The notes under the pieces are model-generated. The model had not been told where the DNA came from, made no database searches, and saw nothing but the letters and a program-made list of their open reading frames with translations. A stretch of 64,000 nucleotides of DNA from Geodermatophilus pulveris. Lineage in GTDB: Bacteria; Actinomycetota; Actinomycetes; Mycobacteriales; Geodermatophilaceae. The position numbers and the translations under genes are program-made. Positions within the stretch are counted from its first letter, which is position 1. Each line of letters opens with the position of its first letter. Positions 1-6,917 of the stretch are shown here, piece after piece. The stretch lies in NCBI RefSeq assembly GCF_900188375.1, contig NZ_FZOO01000001.1, forward strand, positions 434,001 through 498,000, in the 5' to 3' direction.

Positions 1-477
1 GCGGTGGACCCCCCCGGGGTGGCCGAGCGGCTGCTCGCCGTCGGCCTGCCCGAGGAGGTGGACCCGGACGACTGCACGGCCGGCGCGCCCACCGGCACGG
101 AGCTGCACCGCCTGGAGTGCCCCGCCGGCGACCGGGACGACCGCGGCGCCCCGGCCGCCACCTACGCCGTGTACGCCGGCGACGGCGCCGCCACCGGCCT
201 CGCCGGGTTCATCGAGTCCGAGGGCCTGTCCCGCCGGAACTCCGAGTACGAGTGCGGGTACGGCGAGGACCCGGAGGGCTGGGTGCAGCTGACCGGGTCC
301 GACGAGGACCCGGTGGGCCGGCTGGTCTGCGCGGTCGACGCCGAGGGGGACGCGCAGCTGCGCTGGACCTGGGACGACCTGGGCACCCTCGCCGTCGCGG
401 AGGTGCGCGGCGGCGGTGAGGACGCGCTGCCCGAGCTCGTCTCGTGGTGGGACCGGGCCGCCGACCGGCGGACCTAG
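1..477 (+). CDS. 3' part of an unidentified cysteine-containing protein
   Basis: The reading frame is open from the first base and ends at a TAG at 475-477. A GTG at 4 is the first start codon, but the gene may begin upstream of the window. The visible 157 residues are acidic, with Cys residues in a C...C...C...C spacing and a Trp-rich C-terminus (LRWTWDD, VSWWDR). This pattern recalls extracellular C-terminal domains of some actinobacterial serine/threonine kinases, but no kinase domain is visible, so this is a loose resemblance only. It is followed after 9 nt by the DUF2510 protein on the same strand. No function is assigned. Confidence 0.6.
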   Translation, partial: AVDPPGVAERLLAVGLPEEVDPDDCTAGAPTGTELHRLECPAGDRDDRGAPAATYAVYAGDGAATGLAGFIESEGLSRRNSEYECGYGEDPEGWVQLTGSDEDPVGRLVCAVDAEGDAQLRWTWDDLGTLAVAEVRGGGEDALPELVSWWDRAADRRT

Positions 478-480
478 GGT
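475..480 (+). promoter_or_regulatory. Putative leaderless -10 element for the DUF2510 gene
   Basis: TAGGGT ends 6 nt before the GTG at 487, and its first three bases are the stop codon of the preceding gene. This is the spacing expected for a transcript that starts at the start codon. There is no Shine-Dalgarno sequence. Confidence 0.45.
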
Positions 481-486
481 GGCGCC

Positions 487-1344
487 GTGAGTGGGCAGTC
501 GAGCGCGCCGGCGGGCTGGTACCCCGACCCGGACGGGGCGCCGGCGACGCTGCGCTGGTGGGACGGCGCCGGCTGGTCGGACGTGACCAGCTCCGCGGGT
601 CCCGGCGTGGCGGTGCAGGCGCCGGCCCCCGGCCCGCCGACCGGGACGCAGCCGCCCGCCCCGGGCCCGCCGCGGTCGGGGCGCACCCCCTGGGTGGTCG
701 GCCTGTCGGTCCTCGGGCTGGTCCTGGTCGTGCTCGTCGGGTTCCTCGTCGGCCGGCCGTCCACCGGCTCCGACCGCGACGAGGCGGGCGCCGCGGCGTC
801 GTCCCCCACCGGACCGGCGTTCCCGCCCGGCACGGTGCGGATCGTCGACGAGGCCGCCGGGATCGCCTACCCCCACCTCGGCGAGGGCTGGTTCGAGTAC
901 GACCTCGACGACGTCGCCGAGACCACCTCCACCGCCGGGCAGTACCTGGTCACCCAGGAGGTCACCCCGGACGGCGGGCCGTTCATCGCCCAGTGCACCT
1001 CCGGTCCGCTGGCCCCGGCGTTCGGCTGGTCCGGCCCGGACAGCCTGCGGTCGACCCTCGCGCAGGTCGCCACCACCGTGCGGCTGGACTACTACCCGCT
1101 GCCCAACGAGGTGGAGGTCCGGCGCGACGAGGCCCGCACGGTCGACGGCGCCCCGGCGCACCTGGTCGAGTTCGACCTGTCCTGGGACGTCGAGGGCTTC
1201 CAGGCCACCGGCGAGCGGGCCGCGCTGCTGCTCGTCGACGTCGGCCGGCCGGCCCCGGCGCTGCTGTACGTCTCGGTGCCCAACACCCACGCCGAGCTCT
1301 ACGGCGTCGTCGACCGGGTGATCGAGGCCGTCGAGGTGCTGTGA
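487..1344 (+). CDS. DUF2510 single-pass membrane protein
   Basis: The N-terminal ~35 residues carry the DUF2510 signature (WYPDPDG...LRWWDG..W), a short Trp-rich module common at the start of actinobacterial membrane proteins. A Pro/Ala/Gly-rich linker follows, then one hydrophobic transmembrane segment at about residues 75-95. The remaining ~190 residues are probably outside the cell and have no recognised fold. Length is 285 aa. The GTG start is preceded 6 nt upstream by TAGGGT rather than a ribosome binding site, so the message may be leaderless. The role is unknown; DUF2510 proteins are diverse and the outer domain probably determines function. Confidence 0.8.
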   Translation: MSGQSSAPAGWYPDPDGAPATLRWWDGAGWSDVTSSAGPGVAVQAPAPGPPTGTQPPAPGPPRSGRTPWVVGLSVLGLVLVVLVGFLVGRPSTGSDRDEAGAAASSPTGPAFPPGTVRIVDEAAGIAYPHLGEGWFEYDLDDVAETTSTAGQYLVTQEVTPDGGPFIAQCTSGPLAPAFGWSGPDSLRSTLAQVATTVRLDYYPLPNEVEVRRDEARTVDGAPAHLVEFDLSWDVEGFQATGERAALLLVDVGRPAPALLYVSVPNTHAELYGVVDRVIEAVEVL

Positions 1345-1428
1345 GGAGCGGACTCCGGAAGCCACCGAGGTCCTCACGGGCACGTGGCCGCGGTGCGGTC
1401 CGGTGGGACCGCGATGTCGACGCGCGGT

Positions 1429-1434
1429 TAGGGT
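1429..1434 (+). promoter_or_regulatory. Putative leaderless -10 element for the M16 operon
   Basis: TAGGGT lies 7 nt before the GTG at 1442, with no Shine-Dalgarno sequence between them. It is identical in sequence and nearly identical in spacing to the element before the DUF2510 gene. Confidence 0.45.
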
Positions 1435-1441
1435 CGGGTCC

Positions 1442-2752
1442 GTGACTGCAACTGGTGCCGACCTCACCCTCCGGCACCCGGTGGAGCGCTTCCGGCTGGA
1501 GAACGGGCTGCGCGTCGTGCTGGCGCCCGACCGCAGCGTCCCGGTGGTCGCCGTGACCGTCTCCTACGACGTCGGGATGCGCAACGAGCCCGAGGGCCGC
1601 ACCGGTTTCGCCCACCTCTTCGAGCACCTGATGTTCCAGGGCTCGGCGAACGTCCCGAAGATGGAGCACGCCCGCCTGGTCCAGGCCGCGGGCGGCACCT
1701 TCAACGGCTCGACCCACCAGGACTACACCAATTACTACGAGGCACTGCCTGCCGAGGCCCTCGAGCGCGCCCTGTTCCTCGAGGCCGACCGGATGGCCGC
1801 GCCGGCCATCACCGAGGAGAACCTCCGCAACCAGATCGACGTGGTGAAGGAGGAGATCCGGGTCAACGTGCTCAACCGCCCCTACGGGGCCTTCCCCTGG
1901 CTGCAGCTGCCGCAGATCGCCTTCGACGGCTTCGCCAACACCCACGACGGCTACGGCTCCTTCGTCGACCTGGAGTCCTCGACGGTCGACGACGCCGCGG
2001 ACTTCTTCCACCGCCACTACGCGCCGGGCAACGCCGTCCTGTGCCTGGGCGGCGACCTGGACGTCGACGAGGCCGAGCGGCTGGTGCGCCGGTGGTTCGA
2101 CCCGGTCCCCGCCCGCGAGGTGCCGCCGACGCCGCCCACCGGCGAGCCCTCGCCGACGTCGGTGCGCTCCGGCGTGGTCGAGGACCGGCTGGCCCCCGCG
2201 CCCGCGGTCGCCCTCGGCTGGCGCGTCCCCGACCCGGTCGGCGACCTCGACGGCTACCTGGGCACGGTGCTGCTCGCCGAGCTGCTCAGCGAGGGCGACG
2301 CCTCCCGGCTGGAGCGCCGGCTGGTGCACGACGACCAGCTCGCCATCGCGCAGAGCAGCTACGTCGGCCTGTTCGGCGACCCCTTCGACGTCCGGGACGC
2401 CACCCTGCTCACCACCCAGGTCCACCACCCCACGTCCGTCCCCGTCGAGAAGGTCGTCGCCGCAGTGCACGAGGAGGTCGGCCGGATCGCCGCCGAGGGC
2501 GTCGGTCCCGACGAGCTGGCCCGCGTACAGGCCCGCACCGAGGCCCAGCTGCTGCGCCAGGCCGACTCGGTGCTGGGCCGCACGCTGGGCTTCGCCACCG
2601 CCGAGCTGGTCCACGGCCGCGCCGAGCTGGCCGGCGAGCTCGCCGCCCGGCTGGCCGCCGTCCGCCCCGAGCAGGTGCAGGTCGCCGCCCGGGGCCTGGA
2701 CCCCGGCACCGTCGCGGTCCTGGAGCTGCGCGCCACGGGGGGACGTCGGTGA
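1442..2752 (+). CDS. M16-family zinc peptidase, catalytic subunit
   Basis: Insulinase/pitrilysin-type metallopeptidase of 436 aa. The inverted zinc motif HLFEH is at residues 58-62, and a Glu in VVKEEIR at about 137-138 sits 75-76 residues later, as expected for the third zinc ligand. A second M16-like half follows (GGDLDVDEAERLV). The GTG at 1442 is preferred over the upstream GTG at 1403 because conserved homology begins after it and a TANNNT element lies just upstream. The next gene starts inside its stop codon (GTGA overlap) and encodes a partner lacking the zinc motif, so the two probably form a heteromer that degrades peptides in the cytoplasm. Confidence 0.92.
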   Translation: MTATGADLTLRHPVERFRLENGLRVVLAPDRSVPVVAVTVSYDVGMRNEPEGRTGFAHLFEHLMFQGSANVPKMEHARLVQAAGGTFNGSTHQDYTNYYEALPAEALERALFLEADRMAAPAITEENLRNQIDVVKEEIRVNVLNRPYGAFPWLQLPQIAFDGFANTHDGYGSFVDLESSTVDDAADFFHRHYAPGNAVLCLGGDLDVDEAERLVRRWFDPVPAREVPPTPPTGEPSPTSVRSGVVEDRLAPAPAVALGWRVPDPVGDLDGYLGTVLLAELLSEGDASRLERRLVHDDQLAIAQSSYVGLFGDPFDVRDATLLTTQVHHPTSVPVEKVVAAVHEEVGRIAAEGVGPDELARVQARTEAQLLRQADSVLGRTLGFATAELVHGRAELAGELAARLAAVRPEQVQVAARGLDPGTVAVLELRATGGRR

Positions 2753-4092
2753 GCGCCCCCGTGCTCGTCCCGCCGCTGGGCGAGCCCCGGCCCCAGCCCG
2801 AGCTGGCCGTGACCGAGGAGACCCTCCCCAGCGGGCTGCGCCTGGTCGTCGTCCCGCGGCCGGGCGTGCCGCTGGTGGAGCTGCGGCTGCGGGTCCCCTT
2901 CGCCGCGCCCACCGCGCGCGCCGCCGGCCAGCACACCGCCCGCGCCGCGGTGCTCTCCGGCGCCGTCCTGCTGGGCACCGGCCGGCACGACGCCCCTGGC
3001 ATCGCCGAGGCCCTGCAGGCCCACGGCGGCGAGCTGTCGGTGTCCACCGACCCCGACCGGCTGCTGTTCGCGACCACGCTGCTCGCCGACGGCCTGGCGC
3101 CGGTGCTCGGCGTCGTGGCCGAGGTGCTCACCGACGCCACCTACCCCGCCGGCCAGGTGGAGGCCGAGCGGGCCCGGGTCGCCGAGCGGATCGCCATCGC
3201 CCGCTCCCAGCCCGGCGTCATCGCCCGCACCGCGCTGGCGTCCCGCCGCTACGGCGCCCACCCCTACGCCGAGCAGCTGCCCGAGGTGGACACGGTGGCC
3301 GCGGTGCGCAGCCAGGCGCTGCGCAAGCTGCACCGGGAGCGGGTGCTGCCCGCCGGCAGCACCCTGGTGCTGGTCGGCGACCTCGACCCGGCCGCCGCCG
3401 TCGACGCCGTCGGCAGCGCGCTGGGCGGGTGGGCCGGTGAGGGGACGGCGGTCGCCGCGCCGCCGGTGTCGCTGACCGCGCCCGGTGCGCTGCAGGTCGT
3501 CGACCGCCCCGGCGCGGTGCAGTCCAACCTGCGCCTCGGCGGACCCGCCCCCATGCGCACCGACCCCGACCTGCCCGCCGTCCGGCTGGCCAACATGGTC
3601 TACGGCGGCTACTTCTCCTCGCGGCTGGTGGAGAACATCCGCGAGCGGCGCGGCTACAGCTACAGCCCGCGCAGCTCGGTCGACCACCTGGCCGCCGCGT
3701 CGTCCTTCCTGGTGGAGGCCGACGTCGCCACCGAGGTCACCGGGCCGGCGTTCCTGGAGGCGTGGTACGAGCTGGGCCGCATCGCCCTCGCGCCGGTGAC
3801 CGCCGACGAGCTGGACGCTGCCCGGCGCTACGTGCTGGGCAGCATGGCGTTGTCCACCGCCACCCACGCCGGGCTGGCCAGCACCCTGTCGGCCCTCGCC
3901 GGCTCCGGCCTGCCGCCGCAGTGGCTGGCCGAGCACCAGCAGGCGCTGGCCCGGGTCACCGTCGAGGAGGTCCAGGACGCCGCCCGCCGGTTCCTGCAGC
4001 CGGCCGGGCTGACCGCCGTCGTCGTGGGCGACGCGGACCGGGTCACCGAGGACCTGCAGACCTTCGGGCCGGTCGAGGTCGTCCGGGCGTGA
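2749..4092 (+). CDS. M16-family partner subunit lacking the zinc motif
   Basis: 447-aa M16 homologue. At the position of the zinc-binding helix the sequence reads AGQHTARAAVL, so HxxEH is absent. The C-terminal half keeps the Arg/Tyr pair (RERRGYSYS) that contacts substrate in two-component M16 proteases such as mitochondrial processing peptidase and bacterial pairs. This suggests a non-hydrolytic subunit that completes the active site of the product of the gene before it. GTG start overlaps the previous stop by 4 nt, and its own TGA overlaps the nudC-like start the same way, implying translational coupling across all three genes. Confidence 0.9.
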   Translation: MSAPVLVPPLGEPRPQPELAVTEETLPSGLRLVVVPRPGVPLVELRLRVPFAAPTARAAGQHTARAAVLSGAVLLGTGRHDAPGIAEALQAHGGELSVSTDPDRLLFATTLLADGLAPVLGVVAEVLTDATYPAGQVEAERARVAERIAIARSQPGVIARTALASRRYGAHPYAEQLPEVDTVAAVRSQALRKLHRERVLPAGSTLVLVGDLDPAAAVDAVGSALGGWAGEGTAVAAPPVSLTAPGALQVVDRPGAVQSNLRLGGPAPMRTDPDLPAVRLANMVYGGYFSSRLVENIRERRGYSYSPRSSVDHLAAASSFLVEADVATEVTGPAFLEAWYELGRIALAPVTADELDAARRYVLGSMALSTATHAGLASTLSALAGSGLPPQWLAEHQQALARVTVEEVQDAARRFLQPAGLTAVVVGDADRVTEDLQTFGPVEVVRA

Positions 4093-5057
4093 CCGTCCCG
4101 GACGGGGGCAGCACCCCGGCGGACAACCCGCCGCCGTCCGGCGACGGCGTCACCTGGCCCGTCAGCAGCCCGTCGCCGGCCGGGACGGTGCCGGTGCTGT
4201 CGCGGTCCGCGCACGACCGCAGCCACCTGGCCCGCGCCCTGCCCGACCCGACCGGCGGACGCCCCGTGCAGGTGCTCACCGTCGACCCGCGGCGCACCGT
4301 GCCGGTCGAGGAGACCGACGCCGGGCCGCGGCTGCTGTGGGAGCGGCGCGACGGCCTGCCCGAGGGCGCGGTCTACCTCGGCGAGGCCGGCGGCGTCCCC
4401 TTCGCCGCGGTCCGCGGTGACCGGCGCACCGCCGTCGGCGGCCGGCCGGTGGACGCCTGGGCCGGCCTGCGCGACCTGGGGGCCGACCTCGACGACCTGG
4501 ATGCCGGCCTGCTCGCCGAGGCGATCGCCATGGTCGAGTGGCACGAGCGCAACCGGTACAGCCCGCTGTCCGGCGCGCGGACGACGGTCGAGCGGGCCGG
4601 CTGGGTGCAGCGGGACCCGGAGACCGGGGCGGAGCTGTTCCCCCGCACCGACCCGGCGGTGATCATGCTGGTCCACGACGGCGGCGACCGCTGCGTGCTG
4701 GGCCGCCAGGCGGTGTGGCCGCCGGGGCGCTTCTCCATCCTGGCCGGCTTCGTCGAGCCGGGTGAGTCCGCGGAGGGCGCGGTGGCCCGGGAGGTGGCCG
4801 AGGAGGTCGGGCTGCGGGTCACCGACATCCGCTACGTCGGCAGCCAGCCGTGGCCGTTCCCGCAGTCGCTGATGCTCGGCTACACCGCCCGCGCCGAGGG
4901 GGATCCCACGCTGCGGCTGGACCCCACCGAGATCGAGGAGGCGCGCTGGTTCAGCCGGGACGAGCTGCGCTCCGGCGCGGGCCCGGCGGCGCTGCCCCCG
5001 GCGGTGTCGATCGCCCGGCACATCATCGACCGCTGGCTGGAGGACGGGCTCGGCTGA
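4089..5057 (+). CDS. nudC: NudC-like NADH pyrophosphatase (Nudix hydrolase)
   Basis: 322-aa Nudix protein. The full Nudix box lies at about residues 220-242 (GFVEPGES...REVAEEVG), and the NudC hallmark SQPWPFPQS follows at 252-260. These features predict hydrolysis of NAD(H) or NAD-capped RNA to NMN(H) plus AMP. Oddly, the zinc-ribbon segment before the box (around residues 151-181) has Ser at 158 and 161 (RYSPLSG) and no cysteines, so no zinc site remains although LFPRTDPA is kept. GTG start overlaps the preceding gene by 4 nt. Homologues sit beside uvrD2/mrx/whiB7 in mycobacteria, matching the local order here. Confidence 0.9.
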   Translation: MTVPDGGSTPADNPPPSGDGVTWPVSSPSPAGTVPVLSRSAHDRSHLARALPDPTGGRPVQVLTVDPRRTVPVEETDAGPRLLWERRDGLPEGAVYLGEAGGVPFAAVRGDRRTAVGGRPVDAWAGLRDLGADLDDLDAGLLAEAIAMVEWHERNRYSPLSGARTTVERAGWVQRDPETGAELFPRTDPAVIMLVHDGGDRCVLGRQAVWPPGRFSILAGFVEPGESAEGAVAREVAEEVGLRVTDIRYVGSQPWPFPQSLMLGYTARAEGDPTLRLDPTEIEEARWFSRDELRSGAGPAALPPAVSIARHIIDRWLEDGLG

Positions 5058-5067
5058 GCCCCCGCCA

Positions 5068-5093
5068 GGTGCCTCCCGCGCGCGGGAGGCACC
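5068..5093. terminator. Perfect 26-nt palindrome between convergent genes
   Basis: Two 13-nt arms (GGTGCCTCCCGCG and its reverse complement) meet with no extra loop bases. The palindrome lies between the nudC-like stop and the stop of the convergent gene. It is the likely bidirectional terminator. Confidence 0.7.
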
Positions 5094-5097
5094 CTGC

Positions 5098-5826
5098 TCA
5101 CGCGAGGCGGCCCTGCAGGACGAGGGCTGGGTGGTCGGGGGAGTCGGCCAGCACCACGGCGTCGGCCAGGGACGCCGGGTCCACCTCGTCGTCGTAGCGG
5201 TCGAAGGCCGGCAGCTCCCAAGCCTGCTCGGCCGGGGTGCGCCGCCGGCGGGCGGCGGGCGTCACGCGCAGGTGGACGACGACGTCGAAGGCCAGCCCCA
5301 CGCCCTGCAGCAACGCGCCCGGGACGAGCAGCACCCCGCCCGCCGGCATCGGCCGGGGCGGGACGCGGGCGGCCCGGTCGCGCACGACGTCCCACAGCAC
5401 CGGCAGGTACTCGCCGGAGCCGCCGGGGCCCAGCGGACCGAGCACCTCGCGGGCCAGGGCACCGGAGTCGAGCCAGTCGGTGTACCGGGCGTCGGGGTCG
5501 GTCCGGCCGCGTTCGAGGCGCAGGGACGCCGGGCGCAGGAAGCCGCCGGCGGGGACGACGGCGGCCGGGCGGCCCAGCGGCGGCAGCCGGTCGGCGACCG
5601 CGGCCGCGAGGTGGTCGGGGCGGGCGACGTCGGGGCCGTCGACGGCCACCCTCACCGCGCGAGCCCCGGGCTCGGGGGCGGTGCCGGCCAGGACGGCGGC
5701 CAGCCGGTCGGCCAGCGCGCCCGGCGTCAGGGGCTGCGGACGGGTCAGGACCGACCCTCGGCCGGCCCCCGCCCGGTGCGGGACCGCGTCCGGGGCGCGC
5801 GGCCGGGCTCGCGGCCCGAGGTGCAC
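5098..5826 (-). CDS. Uridine-kinase-like protein with a degenerate P-loop
   Basis: The body resembles actinobacterial uridine-kinase-like P-loop proteins: VRVAVDGPD at the usual Walker A strand, a central GGFLRP...RYTDWLDSGAL...PLGPGG segment, and a C-terminal FDRYDDEVDP. However, where Gly-Lys-Thr/Ser should follow VDGPD the sequence is VARPDH, so the phosphate-binding Lys and Thr/Ser are absent. It may be a pseudokinase or a nucleotide-independent relative. The start is uncertain. The GTG at 5826 makes it overlap the upstream ANTAR gene by 82 nt, and no ATG, GTG or TTG is visible nearer the conserved N-terminus. It is convergent with the nudC-like gene. Confidence 0.65.
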   Translation of the reverse strand: MHLGPRARPRAPDAVPHRAGAGRGSVLTRPQPLTPGALADRLAAVLAGTAPEPGARAVRVAVDGPDVARPDHLAAAVADRLPPLGRPAAVVPAGGFLRPASLRLERGRTDPDARYTDWLDSGALAREVLGPLGPGGSGEYLPVLWDVVRDRAARVPPRPMPAGGVLLVPGALLQGVGLAFDVVVHLRVTPAARRRRTPAEQAWELPAFDRYDDEVDPASLADAVVLADSPDHPALVLQGRLA

Positions 5827-6389
5827 GGGGTGGTCCGCAGCCCGGCGGGTGACTCGGCGGCGGCGGAGGCCGCGCGGGCGGCCTGCCCGTCGAGCACCTC
5901 ACGGGCCAGTTCCGGCACCGGCCGCCCCTTCGAGCGGGCGTCACGGCGCAGCTGGTCGAAGGCCGCCTGCGGCGTGGTGATCTGACGCTCGGCGAGCACC
6001 CCGATGGCCCGCTCGGTGGAGACCCGGGCGGCCAGGGCGTGCTCGAGCTGGGCGACCGTGCGCTCCAGGGCGGCCACCCGGGCGTCCCGTGGATCGGTGT
6101 GCGGGTCGGCCGCGGTGCCGGCGCTCCGGGCCGCGCGGCGGGCGTCGCGGTCGGGCTCCACGAGTGCGCCGAGCTCCTCGCTGACCAGGTCGGCCAGGGT
6201 CATGCCCTCCACCAGGTCGTCGACGTCCTCGGCGCGGCCGGGGGCGAACACCGACCAGCCGCGGCCGGTGCGGGCGACCACCACGGTGGGCTGCTCGGCC
6301 CGGGCGGGCGGAGCCTGGGCCGCGTCGACCCGAGGCGCGTCCCACGCCAGGCCCGGTGAACGGTGCGCTGGGGTGGTGCGGTCACTCAC
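5745..6389 (-). CDS. ANTAR-domain protein
   Basis: 214 aa. The ANTAR helix bundle is at about residues 120-175 (ERAIGVLAERQ...AFDQLRRDAR). ANTAR domains bind paired RNA hexaloops and antagonise transcription termination. No receiver or GAF domain is obvious; the ~110 residues before it are Ala/Glu-rich and contain a short folded-looking stretch (TVVVARTGRGWSVFAP). GTG at 6389 is chosen because GGAGG lies 7-8 nt upstream; an in-frame start at 6467 has no such support. The C-terminal ~40 residues are Arg/Pro-rich and disordered. A second ANTAR protein is encoded at 20.3 kb. Confidence 0.8.
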   Translation of the reverse strand: MSDRTTPAHRSPGLAWDAPRVDAAQAPPARAEQPTVVVARTGRGWSVFAPGRAEDVDDLVEGMTLADLVSEELGALVEPDRDARRAARSAGTAADPHTDPRDARVAALERTVAQLEHALAARVSTERAIGVLAERQITTPQAAFDQLRRDARSKGRPVPELAREVLDGQAARAASAAAESPAGLRTTPCTSGREPGRAPRTRSRTGRGPAEGRS

Positions 6390-6504
6390 TGGGCGGCCTC
6401 CGTGAGGGCTGGGCCCGGCGGCAGCCGGGACGGGAGGCCCACCGTACGACCCGCCCGTCCCGGCCACGCGCCCTCGCTCACCGGAGCAGGCGCGTCACCC
6501 GCCG

Positions 6505-6768
6505 TCAGGCGTCGGCGGCCTGGGCGAGCTGCGCCTTGACCTGGTCGATGCTCGGGTTGGTCAGGGCGCTGCCGTCGCGGAAGAGCAGCGTCGGGACCGT
6601 GCGGTTGCCCCCGTTGGCCTGCATGACCAGGTCCGCGGCCGCCTGGTCGTGCTCGATGTCGACCTCGGCGTAGTCGATGCCCTCGCGCTGCATCAGCTTC
6701 TTCAGCCGCACGCAGTACCCGCACCAGGTGGTGGTGTACATCGTCACAGCGGCGGGGGCGGCGGTCAT
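6505..6768 (-). CDS. mrx1: Mycoredoxin (glutaredoxin-like mycothiol oxidoreductase)
   Basis: 87-aa glutaredoxin-fold protein with the active-site motif WCGYC near residues 15-19, the cis-Pro element TVPT at 57-60 and a GS.L motif near the C-terminus. Mycoredoxins use mycothiol as electron donor to reduce mycothiolated proteins in actinobacteria. ATG at 6768 has a strong AGGAGG upstream. It lies divergently from the UvrD2-like helicase, as in mycobacteria. A possible SigR/SigH-type promoter (GGGAAG-N18-GTT on this strand) sits 61-87 nt upstream, which would fit control by thiol stress. Confidence 0.92.
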   Translation of the reverse strand: MTAAPAAVTMYTTTWCGYCVRLKKLMQREGIDYAEVDIEHDQAAADLVMQANGGNRTVPTLLFRDGSALTNPSIDQVKAQLAQAADA

Positions 6769-6828
6769 CGAGGCGGTCCTCCTGTCGAGGGGCGGCTCGG
6801 CACGGCGTGCCGGGCGGTCACGGTCACC

Positions 6829-6855
6829 AACGCCGCGCCCCTGGGGATGCTTCCC
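6829..6855 (-). promoter_or_regulatory. Possible SigR/SigH-type promoter for mycoredoxin
   Basis: Read on the minus strand, GGGAAG (6855-6850) and GTT (6831-6829) are separated by 18 nt. The consensus for this ECF sigma group is GGGAAT/C with a 16-19 nt gap to GTT, so one base of the -35 deviates. The position, just upstream of a thiol-redox gene, supports the call. Confidence 0.4.
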
Positions 6856-6917
6856 CCGCCCGTCGGCAGCGGCTGGGAGGATGGGCGCCGGGCCATCGAC
6901 GGGAGACGGGGAGGCCG

